NCBI RefSeq assembly: GCF_001113365.1 | Contig: NZ_CKYA01000001.1 | Coordinates: 7,501 to 71,500, forward strand | Source: Streptococcus pneumoniae | Lineage (GTDB): Bacteria; Bacillota; Bacilli; Lactobacillales; Streptococcaceae | Reading direction: 5' to 3' | DNA length: 64,000 nt | In this document: positions 1 to 9,006 of the stretch, piece by piece | Layout: each line of letters opens with the position of its first letter | Position numbering within the stretch: the first letter of the stretch is position 1 | Position numbers and translations under genes: made by a program | The notes under the pieces: model-generated | Told to the model about the DNA's origin: nothing | The model's input: the letters and a program-made list of their open reading frames with translations, nothing else | The model's database searches: none

Positions 1-225
1 ATAAAAGGTTAGTTCATCTGGTTTTAATAGAAAGAAATCTCCTTCTTTTAAATCAACAATTTTACCATTGTAATGAAATTTTCCTTGTCCTTTACTAATG
101 TAATGTAGAACGTATGTATCACGAATGGCTGGACCAAAAGAGTAATTAGGTGTGCATTCCTCATATCCATAAAAGCTTAGGGAAAGGTCGATTGTTCCAG
201 TCTGGTATTCTGAAAAAACTAACAT
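1..225 (-). CDS. msmR: AraC-family raffinose/multiple-sugar regulator, N-terminal part
   Basis: About 75 codons of a minus-strand gene run off the left edge. The translation starts MLVFSEYQTGTIDLSLSFYG and has a cupin-like sugar-binding pattern (YVLHYISKGQGKFHYNGKIV), as in the N-terminal domain of AraC-type regulators such as MsmR/RafR. The start is set by a good Shine-Dalgarno (AGGAGGT) just upstream of ATG at 225. In related genomes this regulator diverges from the aga-rafEFG-gtfA operon; here it faces only a truncated gtfA. The DNA-binding C-terminus is outside the window, so intactness cannot be judged. The symbol rests on context as much as on sequence. Confidence 0.7.
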   Translation of the reverse strand, partial: MLVFSEYQTGTIDLSLSFYGYEECTPNYSFGPAIRDTYVLHYISKGQGKFHYNGKIVDLKEGDFFLLKPDELTFY

Positions 226-262
226 GTGCTACCTCCTACCTAACATTTTACCATATTCTTGA

Positions 263-1435
263 GACATTTTACTATATAAGGACTATCAAGAAAAACATGA
301 AGCCAGTGAATTTAAAGATCTCTTTTTAAACTGGGATAAGTTTTGGCCAGAAAACCGTCCGACACAGTCTGATGTAGATTTAATTTACAAGCGTAAGGAT
401 CGTGCACCAAAGCAAGAGATTATCTTTGAAGATGGGTCAGTGGAACATTTGTGGAATACCTTTGGTGAGGAGCAGATTGATCTTGATGTGACCAAAGAAG
501 TAACGATGGAATTCATCCGTAAGACCATTCAGCACTTGGCAAGTAATGGGTGTGATTTGATTCGCTTAGATGCCTTTGCTTATGCAGTGAAGAAATTGGA
601 TACTAATGATTTCTTTGTGGAACCAGATATTTGGGATTTATTGGACAAAGTTCGAGACATCGCTGCTGAGTATGGGACAGAGCTCTTACCTGAGATTCAT
701 GAACACTATTCGATTCAGTTTAAAATAGCGGACCATGATTACTACGTTTATGATTTTGCTCTTCCAATGGTGACGCTTTATACTCTTTACAGTTCCAGAA
801 CAGAGCGTTTGGCTAAGTGGTTAAAGATGAGCCCAATGAAGCAATTTACGACGCTAGATACCCATGATGGGATTGGAGTGGTGGATGTCAAGGATATCCT
901 GACTGATGAGGAAATCGACTATACTTCAAATGAGCTCTATAAGGTTGGAGCTAATGTCAAACGTAAGTACTCCAGTGCCGAGTATAACAATTTAGATATC
1001 TACCAAATCAATTCAACCTACTATTCTGCGCTTGGAGATGATGATGTCAAGTATTTTCTCGCTCGTCTAATTCAAGCTTTTGCCCCAGGTATTCCTCAGC
1101 TTTACTATGTAGGTCTATTAGCAGGCAAGAATGACTTGAAATTATTAGAAGAAACTAAAGAAGGTCGAAATATTAATCGTCATTACTATAGCAATGAGGA
1201 AATAGCAGAAGAAGTCCAACGGCCTGTAGTGAAGGCCCTTCTCAATCTATTTTCTTTCCGTAACCGTTCAGAAGCCTTTGAACTAGAAGGAACTATTGAC
1301 GTTGAAACACCAACAGCCCACAGCATTGTAATCAAACGTCAAAATAAAGATAAGTCCGTAACAGCAGTAGCAGAAATTGATTTGCAAAATCAGACTTATC
1401 GGGTAATTGAAAATGGAGTTGAAGTAACATTTTGA
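263..1435 (+). pseudogene. gtfA: sucrose phosphorylase, 5'-truncated remnant
   Basis: A GH13 sucrose phosphorylase frame is recognisable from about 281 (DYQEKHEASEFKDLF) to the stop at 1435, roughly 385 codons against about 480 for the full enzyme, so about 95-100 N-terminal residues are missing. The nucleophile region LIRLDAFAY, the acid/base region LLPEIHEHY and TLDTHDGIG remain and the frame is otherwise open. The frame opens at 263 directly from the msmR upstream sequence. A GTG at 440 could start a shorter product, but it lacks a convincing ribosome site and would lose more of the barrel. The enzyme splits sucrose with phosphate to glucose-1-phosphate and fructose. The whole raffinose transporter and alpha-galactosidase normally lying upstream are absent. 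Confidence 0.85.
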
Positions 1436-1572
1436 AGCCTTGATATGGTTGATAAAATAGGGTTTTTATTTTGGAAAACGTTTCCTTTGTTTTCAAATTG
1501 CTAAAAAAGTGGTACAATATAGGATAGCTTACTATTATCTGAATCAGCTGATTTGGAGAGAAAGGATTCGTT

Positions 1573-2766
1573 TTGAAATCAATAGGCTTTATTGAAAAGC
1601 TGAGAGGGTTGTCTAGTAAAGAGCTGACTTTATTGGGAATTATCCTGAGTATCTTTTTACCCTTTTATCTTTTTGTAGTTGTATTCTGTTTATATATTAT
1701 CAGTTTGATTTTTACAGGAGACATGAAAAATATTCTTCAGAAAATGGGTGAGCATCCGATGCTGCTTCTTTTTCTTGGATATAGTACTGTTATATCCATT
1801 CTTGCACAAAATTGGATGGGTCTTGTGGCTTCAGTAGGAATGTTTCTATTTACTGTTTTCTTTTTGCACTATCAGTCGATTTTATCCCATAAATTCTTTC
1901 GCTTGATTTTGCAGCTCGTCTTGTTTGGTAGTGTCTTGTCAGCTGCTTTTGCGAGTTTAGAGCATTTCCAAATTGTGAAGAAATTCAACTATGCATTTCT
2001 TTCACCCAATATGCAGGTGTGGCATCAGAATCGTGCAGAAGTGACCTTCTTTAATCCTAATTATTATGGAATTATTTGTTGTTTCTGTATCATGATTGCC
2101 TTCTATCTGTTTACAACGACTAAGTTGAATTGGTTGAAAGTATTCTGTGTGATTGCAGGCTTTGTGAATCTCTTTGGATTGAACTTTACTCAAAATCGAA
2201 CTGCCTTTCCTGCTATTATCGCTGGAGCCATTATTTATCTCTTTACGACCATTAAAAACTGGAAGGCATTTTGGCTTAGTATTGGGGTCTTCGCGATTGG
2301 CTTGAGTTTCCTTTTTTCCAGTGATTTGGGAGTGCGGATGGGGACTTTAGATTCCTCTATGGAAGAACGCATTTCTATCTGGGATGCTGGGATGGCCTTG
2401 TTTAAGCAAAATCCTTTTTGGGGTGAGGGGCCATTGACCTATATGCACTCTTATCCTCGGATACATGCTCCTTATCATGAACATGCCCACAGTCTTTATA
2501 TTGATACGATTCTGAGTTACGGAATTGTGGGTACCATTTTATTAGTTTTGTCTTCTGTTGCTCCTGTTCGCTTGATGATGGATATGAGTCAGGAGTCGGG
2601 GAAACGTCCGATTATCGGCCTTTATCTATCTTTCCTTACAGTGGTTGCTGTGCACGGAATTTTTGACTTGGCTCTCTTCTGGATTCAGTCAGGCTTTATT
2701 TTCTTGCTAGTTATGTGCAGTATTCCATTGGAGCATCGAACCTTGGTATCGGACATGACGGATTAA
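1573..2766 (+). CDS. O-antigen ligase / oligosaccharide polymerase-like membrane protein
   Basis: 397 residues, almost entirely hydrophobic, with around ten predicted membrane segments. A large extracellular-type loop holds the Wzy/WaaL-like pattern RISIWDAGMALFKQNPFWGEGPLTYMHSYP followed by HEHAHSLYIDTILSYGIVG, typical of the O-antigen ligase (Wzy_C) superfamily, which joins or polymerises lipid-linked glycans outside the membrane. The TTG start at 1573 is supported by GGAGAGAAAGG about 8 bases upstream. It stands alone between the gtfA remnant and the ami operon and has its own terminator. The substrate is unknown; no other glycan gene is adjacent. Confidence 0.7.
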   Translation: MKSIGFIEKLRGLSSKELTLLGIILSIFLPFYLFVVVFCLYIISLIFTGDMKNILQKMGEHPMLLLFLGYSTVISILAQNWMGLVASVGMFLFTVFFLHYQSILSHKFFRLILQLVLFGSVLSAAFASLEHFQIVKKFNYAFLSPNMQVWHQNRAEVTFFNPNYYGIICCFCIMIAFYLFTTTKLNWLKVFCVIAGFVNLFGLNFTQNRTAFPAIIAGAIIYLFTTIKNWKAFWLSIGVFAIGLSFLFSSDLGVRMGTLDSSMEERISIWDAGMALFKQNPFWGEGPLTYMHSYPRIHAPYHEHAHSLYIDTILSYGIVGTILLVLSSVAPVRLMMDMSQESGKRPIIGLYLSFLTVVAVHGIFDLALFWIQSGFIFLLVMCSIPLEHRTLVSDMTD

Positions 2767-2779
2767 GTTTATAAGATTG

Positions 2780-2810
2780 AAATCTTCTACCTTGGGTAGG
2801 AGATTTTTTT
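2780..2810 (+). terminator. intrinsic terminator after the O-antigen ligase-like gene
   Basis: Stem AATCTTCTACC / GGTAGGAGATT with a short TTG loop, followed by seven T. Confidence 0.85.
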
Positions 2811-3180
2811 ATACGATGGGCATGTCGTGCATCTGAGGTGTAAGTCCTCTGTAGGGATTCACCACCGGCGAATTCAATAGCGCTCCCCAAGCCTGACTAT
2901 CGTGAGGTAGCGGATTAAAATGGTCTGGGGATAGATCGTTTTAAGTCTGACGCAGAAAATAAGAATTGTCAGAGGAAGGGATAGCGAAATCGTACGCTAT
3001 GAATAGACACGTGATAGCAAGGAGCATATAGTGGATAAGGTAGCGAGAAATTTTAAAGTATAAAAGATAGTCTTAATCTATATGTGTAAATCACGAAAGT
3101 AATTGAATTCGGAATAAGGTTGGTGTGAAAAAGATATAGTAAACGGAATCTTGAATACTAGAATGATACTTCTACAATAT
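2811..3180 (+). mobile_element. possible group II intron ribozyme remnant (5' domain I-like)
   Basis: No open frame, but a GC-richer structured stretch unlike the neighbouring AT-rich spacers. It begins GTGCATCTGAGGTGTAAG, then has patterns such as GATTCACCACCGGCG, TCGTGAGGTAGCGG and AGTGGATAAGGTAGCGAG that resemble the 5' domain of bacterial group II introns. No reverse-transcriptase frame and no domain V-like GAGC...GTTC hairpin is visible, so if the identification is right this is a 3'-truncated relic. It lies immediately after a terminator, a common site for such insertions. The identification is by appearance only. Confidence 0.4.
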
Positions 3181-3364
3181 TATTATAATTTAATTTGAAT
3201 TCCAAAATCACATTGTTCCGTCCGTATTTTATTTTACTGTATGTCTTCCTAAGCTCCAAAGTTTCTGCGTCAAATTTCCTATTTTCACTGTAGTCTTTGA
3301 CACTTCGAACGACAATTTGAATCATATATTCAGAAAAAATGAAAAATTTGTTCCAATAAGCCTA
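3181..3364. other. AT-rich spacer upstream of amiA
   Basis: No supported gene, repeat or RNA structure was seen between the intron-like relic and the amiA control region. Confidence 0.5.
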
Positions 3365-3411
3365 AATATTCTGAAAATTTGTTTGATTTTTAATGGATAA
3401 TATGATATAAT
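3365..3411 (+). promoter_or_regulatory. amiA promoter with upstream CodY-like box
   Basis: AATATTCTGAAAATT at 3365-3379 differs by one base from the CodY box consensus AATTTTCWGAAAATT. It is followed by -35 TTGATT (3383-3388), a 17-base spacer and -10 TATAAT (3406-3411). The CodY box abuts the -35 element, which fits repression of oligopeptide uptake when branched-chain amino acids and GTP are plentiful. CodY binding is inferred from the motif. Confidence 0.7.
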
Positions 3412-3451
3412 GGTTGTCAATCTATAATTCACATAAACAGAGGAGTAGAAA

Positions 3452-5431
3452 ATGAAAAAAAGTCGTGTATTTGCTACAGCAGGTCTTGTTTTATTAGCAG
3501 CAGGTGTACTTGCAGCATGCAGTTCTTCAAAATCATCTGATTCATCAGCCCCTAAAGCTTATGGCTATATTTATACAGCAGACCCAGAAACCTTGGACTA
3601 CCTGATTTCAAGTAAAAATAGTACAAAAGTAGTGACTTCAAATGGGATTGATGGTTTATTCACTAACGATAATTACGGTAATCTTGCTCCTGCAGTTGCA
3701 GAGGATTGGGAAGTCTCTAAGGATGGTTTGACCTACACTTATAAGATTCGTAAAGGGGTTAAATGGTTTACCTCTGATGGAGAAGAATATGCAGAGGTGA
3801 CGGCTAAAGATTTCGTGAACGGTTTAAAACACGCAGCAGATAAAAAATCAGAAGCTATGTATTTAGCTGAAAATTCGGTTAAAGGCTTGGCAGATTATCT
3901 ATCAGGAACTTCAACAGATTTTTCAACAGTTGGTGTCAAGGCGGTTGATGATTATACGTTACAATACACTTTGAACCAGCCTGAACCGTTCTGGAACTCT
4001 AAGTTGACCTATTCTATTTTCTGGCCTCTGAATGAAGAATTTGAAACATCAAAAGGAAGCGATTTTGCTAAACCAACAGATCCGACATCCTTGCTTTATA
4101 ATGGACCGTTCTTGTTGAAAGGGTTGACTGCAAAATCTTCTGTAGAGTTTGTAAAAAATGAACAATATTGGGACAAAGAAAACGTCCACCTAGATACTAT
4201 AAATCTGGCTTACTATGATGGCTCAGATCAGGAGTCGCTAGAGCGTAACTTCACTAGTGGAGCTTATAGTTTTGCTCGTCTTTTCCCTACCAGTTCCAAC
4301 TACTCTAAGGTTGCAGAAGAATACAAGGACAATATCTATTACACACAACCAGACTCTGGGATTGCTGGTATAGGTGTGAATATTGATCGCCAAAGTTACA
4401 ACTATACTTCTAAAACTACCGATTCAGAGAAAGCCTCTACTAAGAAGGCATTGCTTAACAAAGATTTCCGTCAAGCCTTGAATTTTGCTTTTGATCGCTC
4501 AGCTTACTCTGCTCAAATCAATGGTAAAGATGGAGCAGCTTTAGCAGTTCGTAATTTATTTGTAAAACCAGACTTTGTTTCAGTTGGTGAGAAGACCTTT
4601 GGTGATTTAGTCGCTGCTCAACTTCCTGCCTATGGAGATGAGTGGAAAGGTGTGAATTTAGCTGATGGGCAGGATGGTTTATTCAATGCTGACAAGGCCA
4701 AGGCAGAGTTTGCGAAAGCTAAGAAAGCTTTAGAAGCAGACGGCGTTCAGTTCCCTATTCATCTGGATGTTCCAGTAGACCAAGCAGCAAAAGGCTACAT
4801 ATCCCGTATTCAGTCCTTTAAACAATCTGTAGAAACAGTTCTTGGTGCTGAAAATGTCGTGGTTGATATTCAACAAATGACAAGAGATGAATTTCTTAAT
4901 ATCACTTACTATGCTGCTAATGCGTCAGCTGAGGATTGGGATGTATCGGGAGGAGTTTCATGGGGGCCAGACTATCAAGACCCATCTACTTACCTGGATA
5001 TTTTAAAAACAACTAGCAGTGAAACTACAAAAACATATTTAGGATTTGATAATCCAAATAGCCCTTCAGTAGTTCAAGTTGGTTTGAAAGAATACGATAA
5101 ATTAGTTGATGAAGCTGCCAAAGAAACAAGCGACTTGAATGTCCGTTATGAAAAATATGCAGCGGCTCAAGCATGGTTGACAGATAGTTCACTCTTTATT
5201 CCTGCTATGGCTTCTGCTGGTGCAGCACCGGTGCTTTCACGAGTTGTTCCATTTACTGGAGCTTCTGCGCAAACAGGCTCTAAGGGGTCAGATGTTTACT
5301 TCAAATATTTGAAATTACAGGATAAAGCGGTGACTAAGAAAGAGTATGAAAAAGCTCGTGAAAAATGGTTGAAAGAAAAAGCTGAATCAAATGAGAAAGC
5401 TCAAAAAGAATTGGCAAGTCATGTGAAGTAA
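3452..5431 (+). CDS. amiA: oligopeptide ABC transporter, peptide-binding lipoprotein AmiA
   Basis: 659 residues with a lipoprotein signal peptide (lipobox LAAC, Cys23) followed by an SBP_bac_5 peptide-binding domain: YIYTADPETLDYLISS near the start, and the family core AVAEDWEVSKDGLTYTYKIR with VKWFTSDGEEY. It captures extracellular oligopeptides and delivers them to the AmiC/AmiD channel, which also imports signalling peptides in streptococci. Length matches pneumococcal AmiA. It is first in amiACDEF and followed by a hairpin terminator before amiC, which would make much more of this protein than of the membrane parts. Its promoter carries a CodY-like box. Confidence 0.95.
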   Translation: MKKSRVFATAGLVLLAAGVLAACSSSKSSDSSAPKAYGYIYTADPETLDYLISSKNSTKVVTSNGIDGLFTNDNYGNLAPAVAEDWEVSKDGLTYTYKIRKGVKWFTSDGEEYAEVTAKDFVNGLKHAADKKSEAMYLAENSVKGLADYLSGTSTDFSTVGVKAVDDYTLQYTLNQPEPFWNSKLTYSIFWPLNEEFETSKGSDFAKPTDPTSLLYNGPFLLKGLTAKSSVEFVKNEQYWDKENVHLDTINLAYYDGSDQESLERNFTSGAYSFARLFPTSSNYSKVAEEYKDNIYYTQPDSGIAGIGVNIDRQSYNYTSKTTDSEKASTKKALLNKDFRQALNFAFDRSAYSAQINGKDGAALAVRNLFVKPDFVSVGEKTFGDLVAAQLPAYGDEWKGVNLADGQDGLFNADKAKAEFAKAKKALEADGVQFPIHLDVPVDQAAKGYISRIQSFKQSVETVLGAENVVVDIQQMTRDEFLNITYYAANASAEDWDVSGGVSWGPDYQDPSTYLDILKTTSSETTKTYLGFDNPNSPSVVQVGLKEYDKLVDEAAKETSDLNVRYEKYAAAQAWLTDSSLFIPAMASAGAAPVLSRVVPFTGASAQTGSKGSDVYFKYLKLQDKAVTKKEYEKAREKWLKEKAESNEKAQKELASHVK

Positions 5432-5443
5432 ATAATTTCTAAT

Positions 5444-5477
5444 AGAACTTTCTCTCCATGAGGAGAAGGTTCTTTTG
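5444..5477 (+). terminator. partial terminator/attenuator between amiA and amiC
   Basis: AGAACTTTCTCTCC and GGAGAAGGTTCT form a stem around ATGA, followed by a weak T run (TTTTGGGATTTTT). It lies inside the operon and probably sets excess binding protein over permease. Confidence 0.75.
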
Positions 5478-5497
5478 GGATTTTTAAAGGAAATAAT

Positions 5498-6994
5498 ATG
5501 AAAAAATATATTTTTATGCGTGTTTTGCGGTCATTGGTTTCGATTTTCTTAGTAACGACTTTGACCTACACGATTATCTATACCTTGGTTCCTCGAAAAT
5601 TGATTTTCAAGCAGGACCCTAACTATAATAAAATTGCGACAACAGCTGATAAACGTGATAACTATGAAAATACTGTGTTTGAGCGTATGGGCTACATTGA
5701 GTATTACGATACTAAGGAGTTGCAAGAAAAGGCAAGTAGCATGGATTCTTCTGTAACAGTAGAGGCAAATGCGACCAATAAAGCTATTTATGAAAAGTAC
5801 ATCAATCAATTAGGTCATGGTTGGACTTTGGGAGAATTTACTGAAAGTGGTCAATTCTATGCTACTCGTGAAATTCCCATTTTTGAACGTGTTTTTCACT
5901 TCTATGCTAACTTGATTGACATTGACCATACAAATAAAATTCAAGACCCTGAAAATCCAGACTTGAAACGCTACCTTCGTTTTGAAAATGATCCAGCTAT
6001 CGGATGGTCATTGGTCGGTTCAGGAACTAAACATAAATATCTCTTGTACTTTAACAGTCAGTTCCCATTTGTTCATCAAAACTTTGTGAACTTGAATTTA
6101 GGTGACTCTTACCCAACCTATGCTAATACACCAGTTCTTCAGGTTATTACTCAAGGTCAAGGACAAACCAAAACTGCCCAAGTTCAGTTCCCAACAGGTA
6201 AGAAAACGTCTTCTGTAAATATTTACTCAAGAACCTACAAGTCACCTAGTCAGGCTGACTCTCGTGAAGTAGCTAGCTATGGGAAAGATGATCCTTATAC
6301 AGCGACTGAAAGTAATTACCAATATCCATCTATGATTGTCAGCTCTGCTATTGCTGGTTTGATTGGTTTGGTGATTTCTTATGCGATTGCAGTGCCACTT
6401 GGTTCAGCCATGGCTCGTTTCAAGAACACTTGGATTGATAGCTTCTCAACAGGGGCTTTGACCTTCTTGATGGCACTTCCAACAATCGCCCTTGTTTATA
6501 TTGTTCGATTGATTGGTTCCTCAATTGGTTTACCAGATTCATTCCCTATCTTAGGGGCTGGAGATTGGCGTTCTTACGTTTTACCGGCAGTAATCCTTGG
6601 TTTGTTGGGTGCTCCTGGTACAGCTATTTGGATTCGTCGTTACATGATTGACTTGCAATCTCAAGACTTTGTTCGTTTCGCTCGTGCAAAAGGTTTGTCT
6701 GAAAAAGAAATTTCAAACAAACACATCTTTAAAAATGCCATGGTTCCGCTGGTTTCAGGAATTCCTGGTGCCGTTATTGGGGTTATCGGTGGTGCAACCC
6801 TTACTGAAACAGTCTTCGCCTTCCCAGGTATGGGTAAAATGTTGATTGACTCTGTAAAAGCATCTAATAACTCTATGGTCGTTGGTCTTGTCTTCATCTT
6901 CACATGTATTTCTATCTTCTCACTTCTTTTGGGAGATATTTGGATGACCATTATTGACCCACGTATTAAATTGACTGAGAAAGGAGGCAAATAA
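5498..6994 (+). CDS. amiC: oligopeptide ABC transporter permease AmiC
   Basis: 498 residues, an OppB-type permease. An N-terminal membrane helix (residues ~8-30) is followed by a large extracytoplasmic domain (~35-270), then five membrane helices with the coupling motif RRYMIDLQSQDFVRFARAKG near residue 380. The extended external domain is characteristic of streptococcal AmiC compared with shorter OppB proteins. It pairs with AmiD to form the channel energised by AmiE and AmiF. The stop codon overlaps the amiD start. It is 66 bases downstream of amiA, across a hairpin. Confidence 0.94.
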   Translation: MKKYIFMRVLRSLVSIFLVTTLTYTIIYTLVPRKLIFKQDPNYNKIATTADKRDNYENTVFERMGYIEYYDTKELQEKASSMDSSVTVEANATNKAIYEKYINQLGHGWTLGEFTESGQFYATREIPIFERVFHFYANLIDIDHTNKIQDPENPDLKRYLRFENDPAIGWSLVGSGTKHKYLLYFNSQFPFVHQNFVNLNLGDSYPTYANTPVLQVITQGQGQTKTAQVQFPTGKKTSSVNIYSRTYKSPSQADSREVASYGKDDPYTATESNYQYPSMIVSSAIAGLIGLVISYAIAVPLGSAMARFKNTWIDSFSTGALTFLMALPTIALVYIVRLIGSSIGLPDSFPILGAGDWRSYVLPAVILGLLGAPGTAIWIRRYMIDLQSQDFVRFARAKGLSEKEISNKHIFKNAMVPLVSGIPGAVIGVIGGATLTETVFAFPGMGKMLIDSVKASNNSMVVGLVFIFTCISIFSLLLGDIWMTIIDPRIKLTEKGGK

Positions 6995-7920
6995 TGTCTA
7001 CAATCGATAAAGAAAAATTTCAGTTTGTAAAACGTGACGATTTTGCCTCTGAAACTATTGATGCGCCAGCATATTCTTACTGGAAATCAGTGTTTAGACA
7101 ATTTATGAAGAAAAAATCAACTGTAGTCATGTTGGGAATCTTGGTAGCTATCATTTTGATGAGTTTCATCTACCCAATGTTTTCTAAGTTTGATTTCAAT
7201 GATGTCAGCAAGGTAAACGACTTTAGTGCTCGTTATATCAAGCCAAATGCGGAGCATTGGTTCGGTACTGACAGTAACGGTAAATCGCTCTTTGACGGTG
7301 TCTGGTTTGGAGCTCGTAACTCTATCCTCATTTCTGTGATTGCGACAGTGATTAACTTGGTTATCGGTGTTTTTGTCGGTGGTATTTGGGGAATTTCAAA
7401 ATCAGTAGACCGCGTGATGATGGAAGTTTATAACGTCATCTCAAACATCCCATCTCTTTTGATTGTCATTGTCTTGACTTACTCAATCGGAGCTGGATTC
7501 TGGAATCTAATTTTTGCTATGAGTGTGACGACATGGATTGGAATTGCCTTCATGATCCGTGTGCAAATCTTGCGTTACCGTGATTTGGAATACAACTTGG
7601 CGTCACGTACTTTGGGAACACCAACCTTGAAGATTGTTGCCAAAAACATCATGCCACAATTGGTATCTGTTATTGTGACAACCATGACTCAAATGCTTCC
7701 AAGCTTTATCTCATACGAAGCCTTCTTGTCTTTCTTCGGTCTTGGATTACCGATTACCGTGCCAAGTTTGGGGCGTTTGATTTCAGATTATTCACAAAAC
7801 GTAACAACTAATGCTTACTTGTTCTGGATTCCATTGACAACCCTTGTCTTGGTATCCTTGTCCCTTTTCGTAGTTGGTCAAAACTTAGCGGATGCTAGTG
7901 ATCCACGTACACATAGATAG
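6994..7920 (+). CDS. amiD: oligopeptide ABC transporter permease AmiD
   Basis: 308 residues, OppC-type permease. A cytoplasmic N-terminus is followed by a first membrane helix (~40-60), a short external region with the OppC signature HWFGTDSNGKSLFDGVWFGA, then five helices. The EAA-like coupling loop includes YNLASRTLGTPTLKIVAKNI. It forms the second half of the Ami channel. The start overlaps the amiC stop by one base (TAATG), indicating coupled translation; 8 bases separate it from amiE. Confidence 0.94.
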   Translation: MSTIDKEKFQFVKRDDFASETIDAPAYSYWKSVFRQFMKKKSTVVMLGILVAIILMSFIYPMFSKFDFNDVSKVNDFSARYIKPNAEHWFGTDSNGKSLFDGVWFGARNSILISVIATVINLVIGVFVGGIWGISKSVDRVMMEVYNVISNIPSLLIVIVLTYSIGAGFWNLIFAMSVTTWIGIAFMIRVQILRYRDLEYNLASRTLGTPTLKIVAKNIMPQLVSVIVTTMTQMLPSFISYEAFLSFFGLGLPITVPSLGRLISDYSQNVTTNAYLFWIPLTTLVLVSLSLFVVGQNLADASDPRTHR

Positions 7921-7928
7921 GAGTAGAA

Positions 7929-8996
7929 ATGACAAAAGAAAAAAATGTAATTTTGACTGCTCGCGATATTGTCGTGGAATTTGACGTTCGTGACAAAGTA
8001 TTGACAGCCATTCGCGGCGTTTCCCTTGAACTAGTTGAAGGAGAAGTATTAGCCTTGGTAGGTGAGTCAGGATCAGGAAAATCTGTTTTGACAAAGACTT
8101 TCACAGGTATGCTTGAAGAAAATGGTCGCATTGCCAAAGGAAGCATTGACTACCGTGGTCAAGATTTGACAGATCTATCTTCTCATAAAGATTGGGAACA
8201 AATTCGTGGCGCTAAGATTGCGACTATCTTCCAAGATCCAATGACTAGTTTGGACCCAATTAAAACAATTGGTAGTCAGATTACAGAAGTTATTGTAAAA
8301 CACCAAGGAAAAACAGCTAAAGAAGCGAAAGAATTGGCCATTGACTACATGAATAAGGTTGGGATTCCAGACGCAGATAGACGTTTTGATGAATACCCAT
8401 TCCAATATTCTGGAGGGATGCGTCAACGTATCGTTATTGCTATTGCCCTTGCCTGCCGACCTGATGTTTTGATCTGTGATGAGCCAACAACAGCCTTGGA
8501 TGTGACCATTCAAGCACAGATTATTGATTTGCTCAAATCATTGCAAAACGAGTACCATTTTACAACAATCTTTATCACCCACGACCTTGGTGTGGTAGCA
8601 AGTATTGCGGATAAGGTAGCGGTTATGTATGCAGGAGAAATCGTTGAGTATGGAACTGTTGAGGAAGTCTTCTATGACCCTCGCCATCCATATACATGGA
8701 GTCTCTTGTCTAGCTTGCCTCAGCTTGCTGATGATAAAGGGGATCTTTACTCAATCCCAGGAACACCTCCGTCGCTTTATACTGACCTGAAAGGGGATGC
8801 CTTTGCCTTGCGTTCAGACTATGCAATGCAGATTGACTTTGAACAAAAAGCTCCTCAATTCTCAGTATCAGAGACACATTGGGCTAAAACTTGGCTTCTT
8901 CATGAGGATGCTCCAAAAGTAGAAAAACCAGCTGTGATTGCAAATCTCCACGATAAAATCCGTGAAAAAATGGGATTTGCCCATCTGGAAGACTAG
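7929..8996 (+). CDS. amiE: oligopeptide ABC transporter ATPase AmiE
   Basis: 355 residues. Walker A GESGSGKS near residue 42, Q-loop IFQDPMTSLDP, signature YSGGMRQR, Walker B DVLICDEPTTALD and the switch ITHDLGVV. The C-terminal extension (RHPYTWSLLSSLPQL, then IPGTPPSLY) is the oligopeptide/dipeptide-specific oligo_HPY domain. It forms a heterodimer with AmiF to drive peptide import. It follows amiD by 8 bases and has an AGGAG site in that gap. Confidence 0.95.
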   Translation: MTKEKNVILTARDIVVEFDVRDKVLTAIRGVSLELVEGEVLALVGESGSGKSVLTKTFTGMLEENGRIAKGSIDYRGQDLTDLSSHKDWEQIRGAKIATIFQDPMTSLDPIKTIGSQITEVIVKHQGKTAKEAKELAIDYMNKVGIPDADRRFDEYPFQYSGGMRQRIVIAIALACRPDVLICDEPTTALDVTIQAQIIDLLKSLQNEYHFTTIFITHDLGVVASIADKVAVMYAGEIVEYGTVEEVFYDPRHPYTWSLLSSLPQLADDKGDLYSIPGTPPSLYTDLKGDAFALRSDYAMQIDFEQKAPQFSVSETHWAKTWLLHEDAPKVEKPAVIANLHDKIREKMGFAHLED

Positions 8997-9006
8997 GAGG
9001 AAGGAA

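Noticed and set aside
6661..6990. 109-residue minus-strand frame inside amiC
   Set aside because: Shadow of a long, well-supported gene on the other strand.
8938..9006. Upstream extension of amiF into amiE
   Set aside because: No ribosome site; AGGAGGAAGGAA before the ATG at 9007 decides the start.
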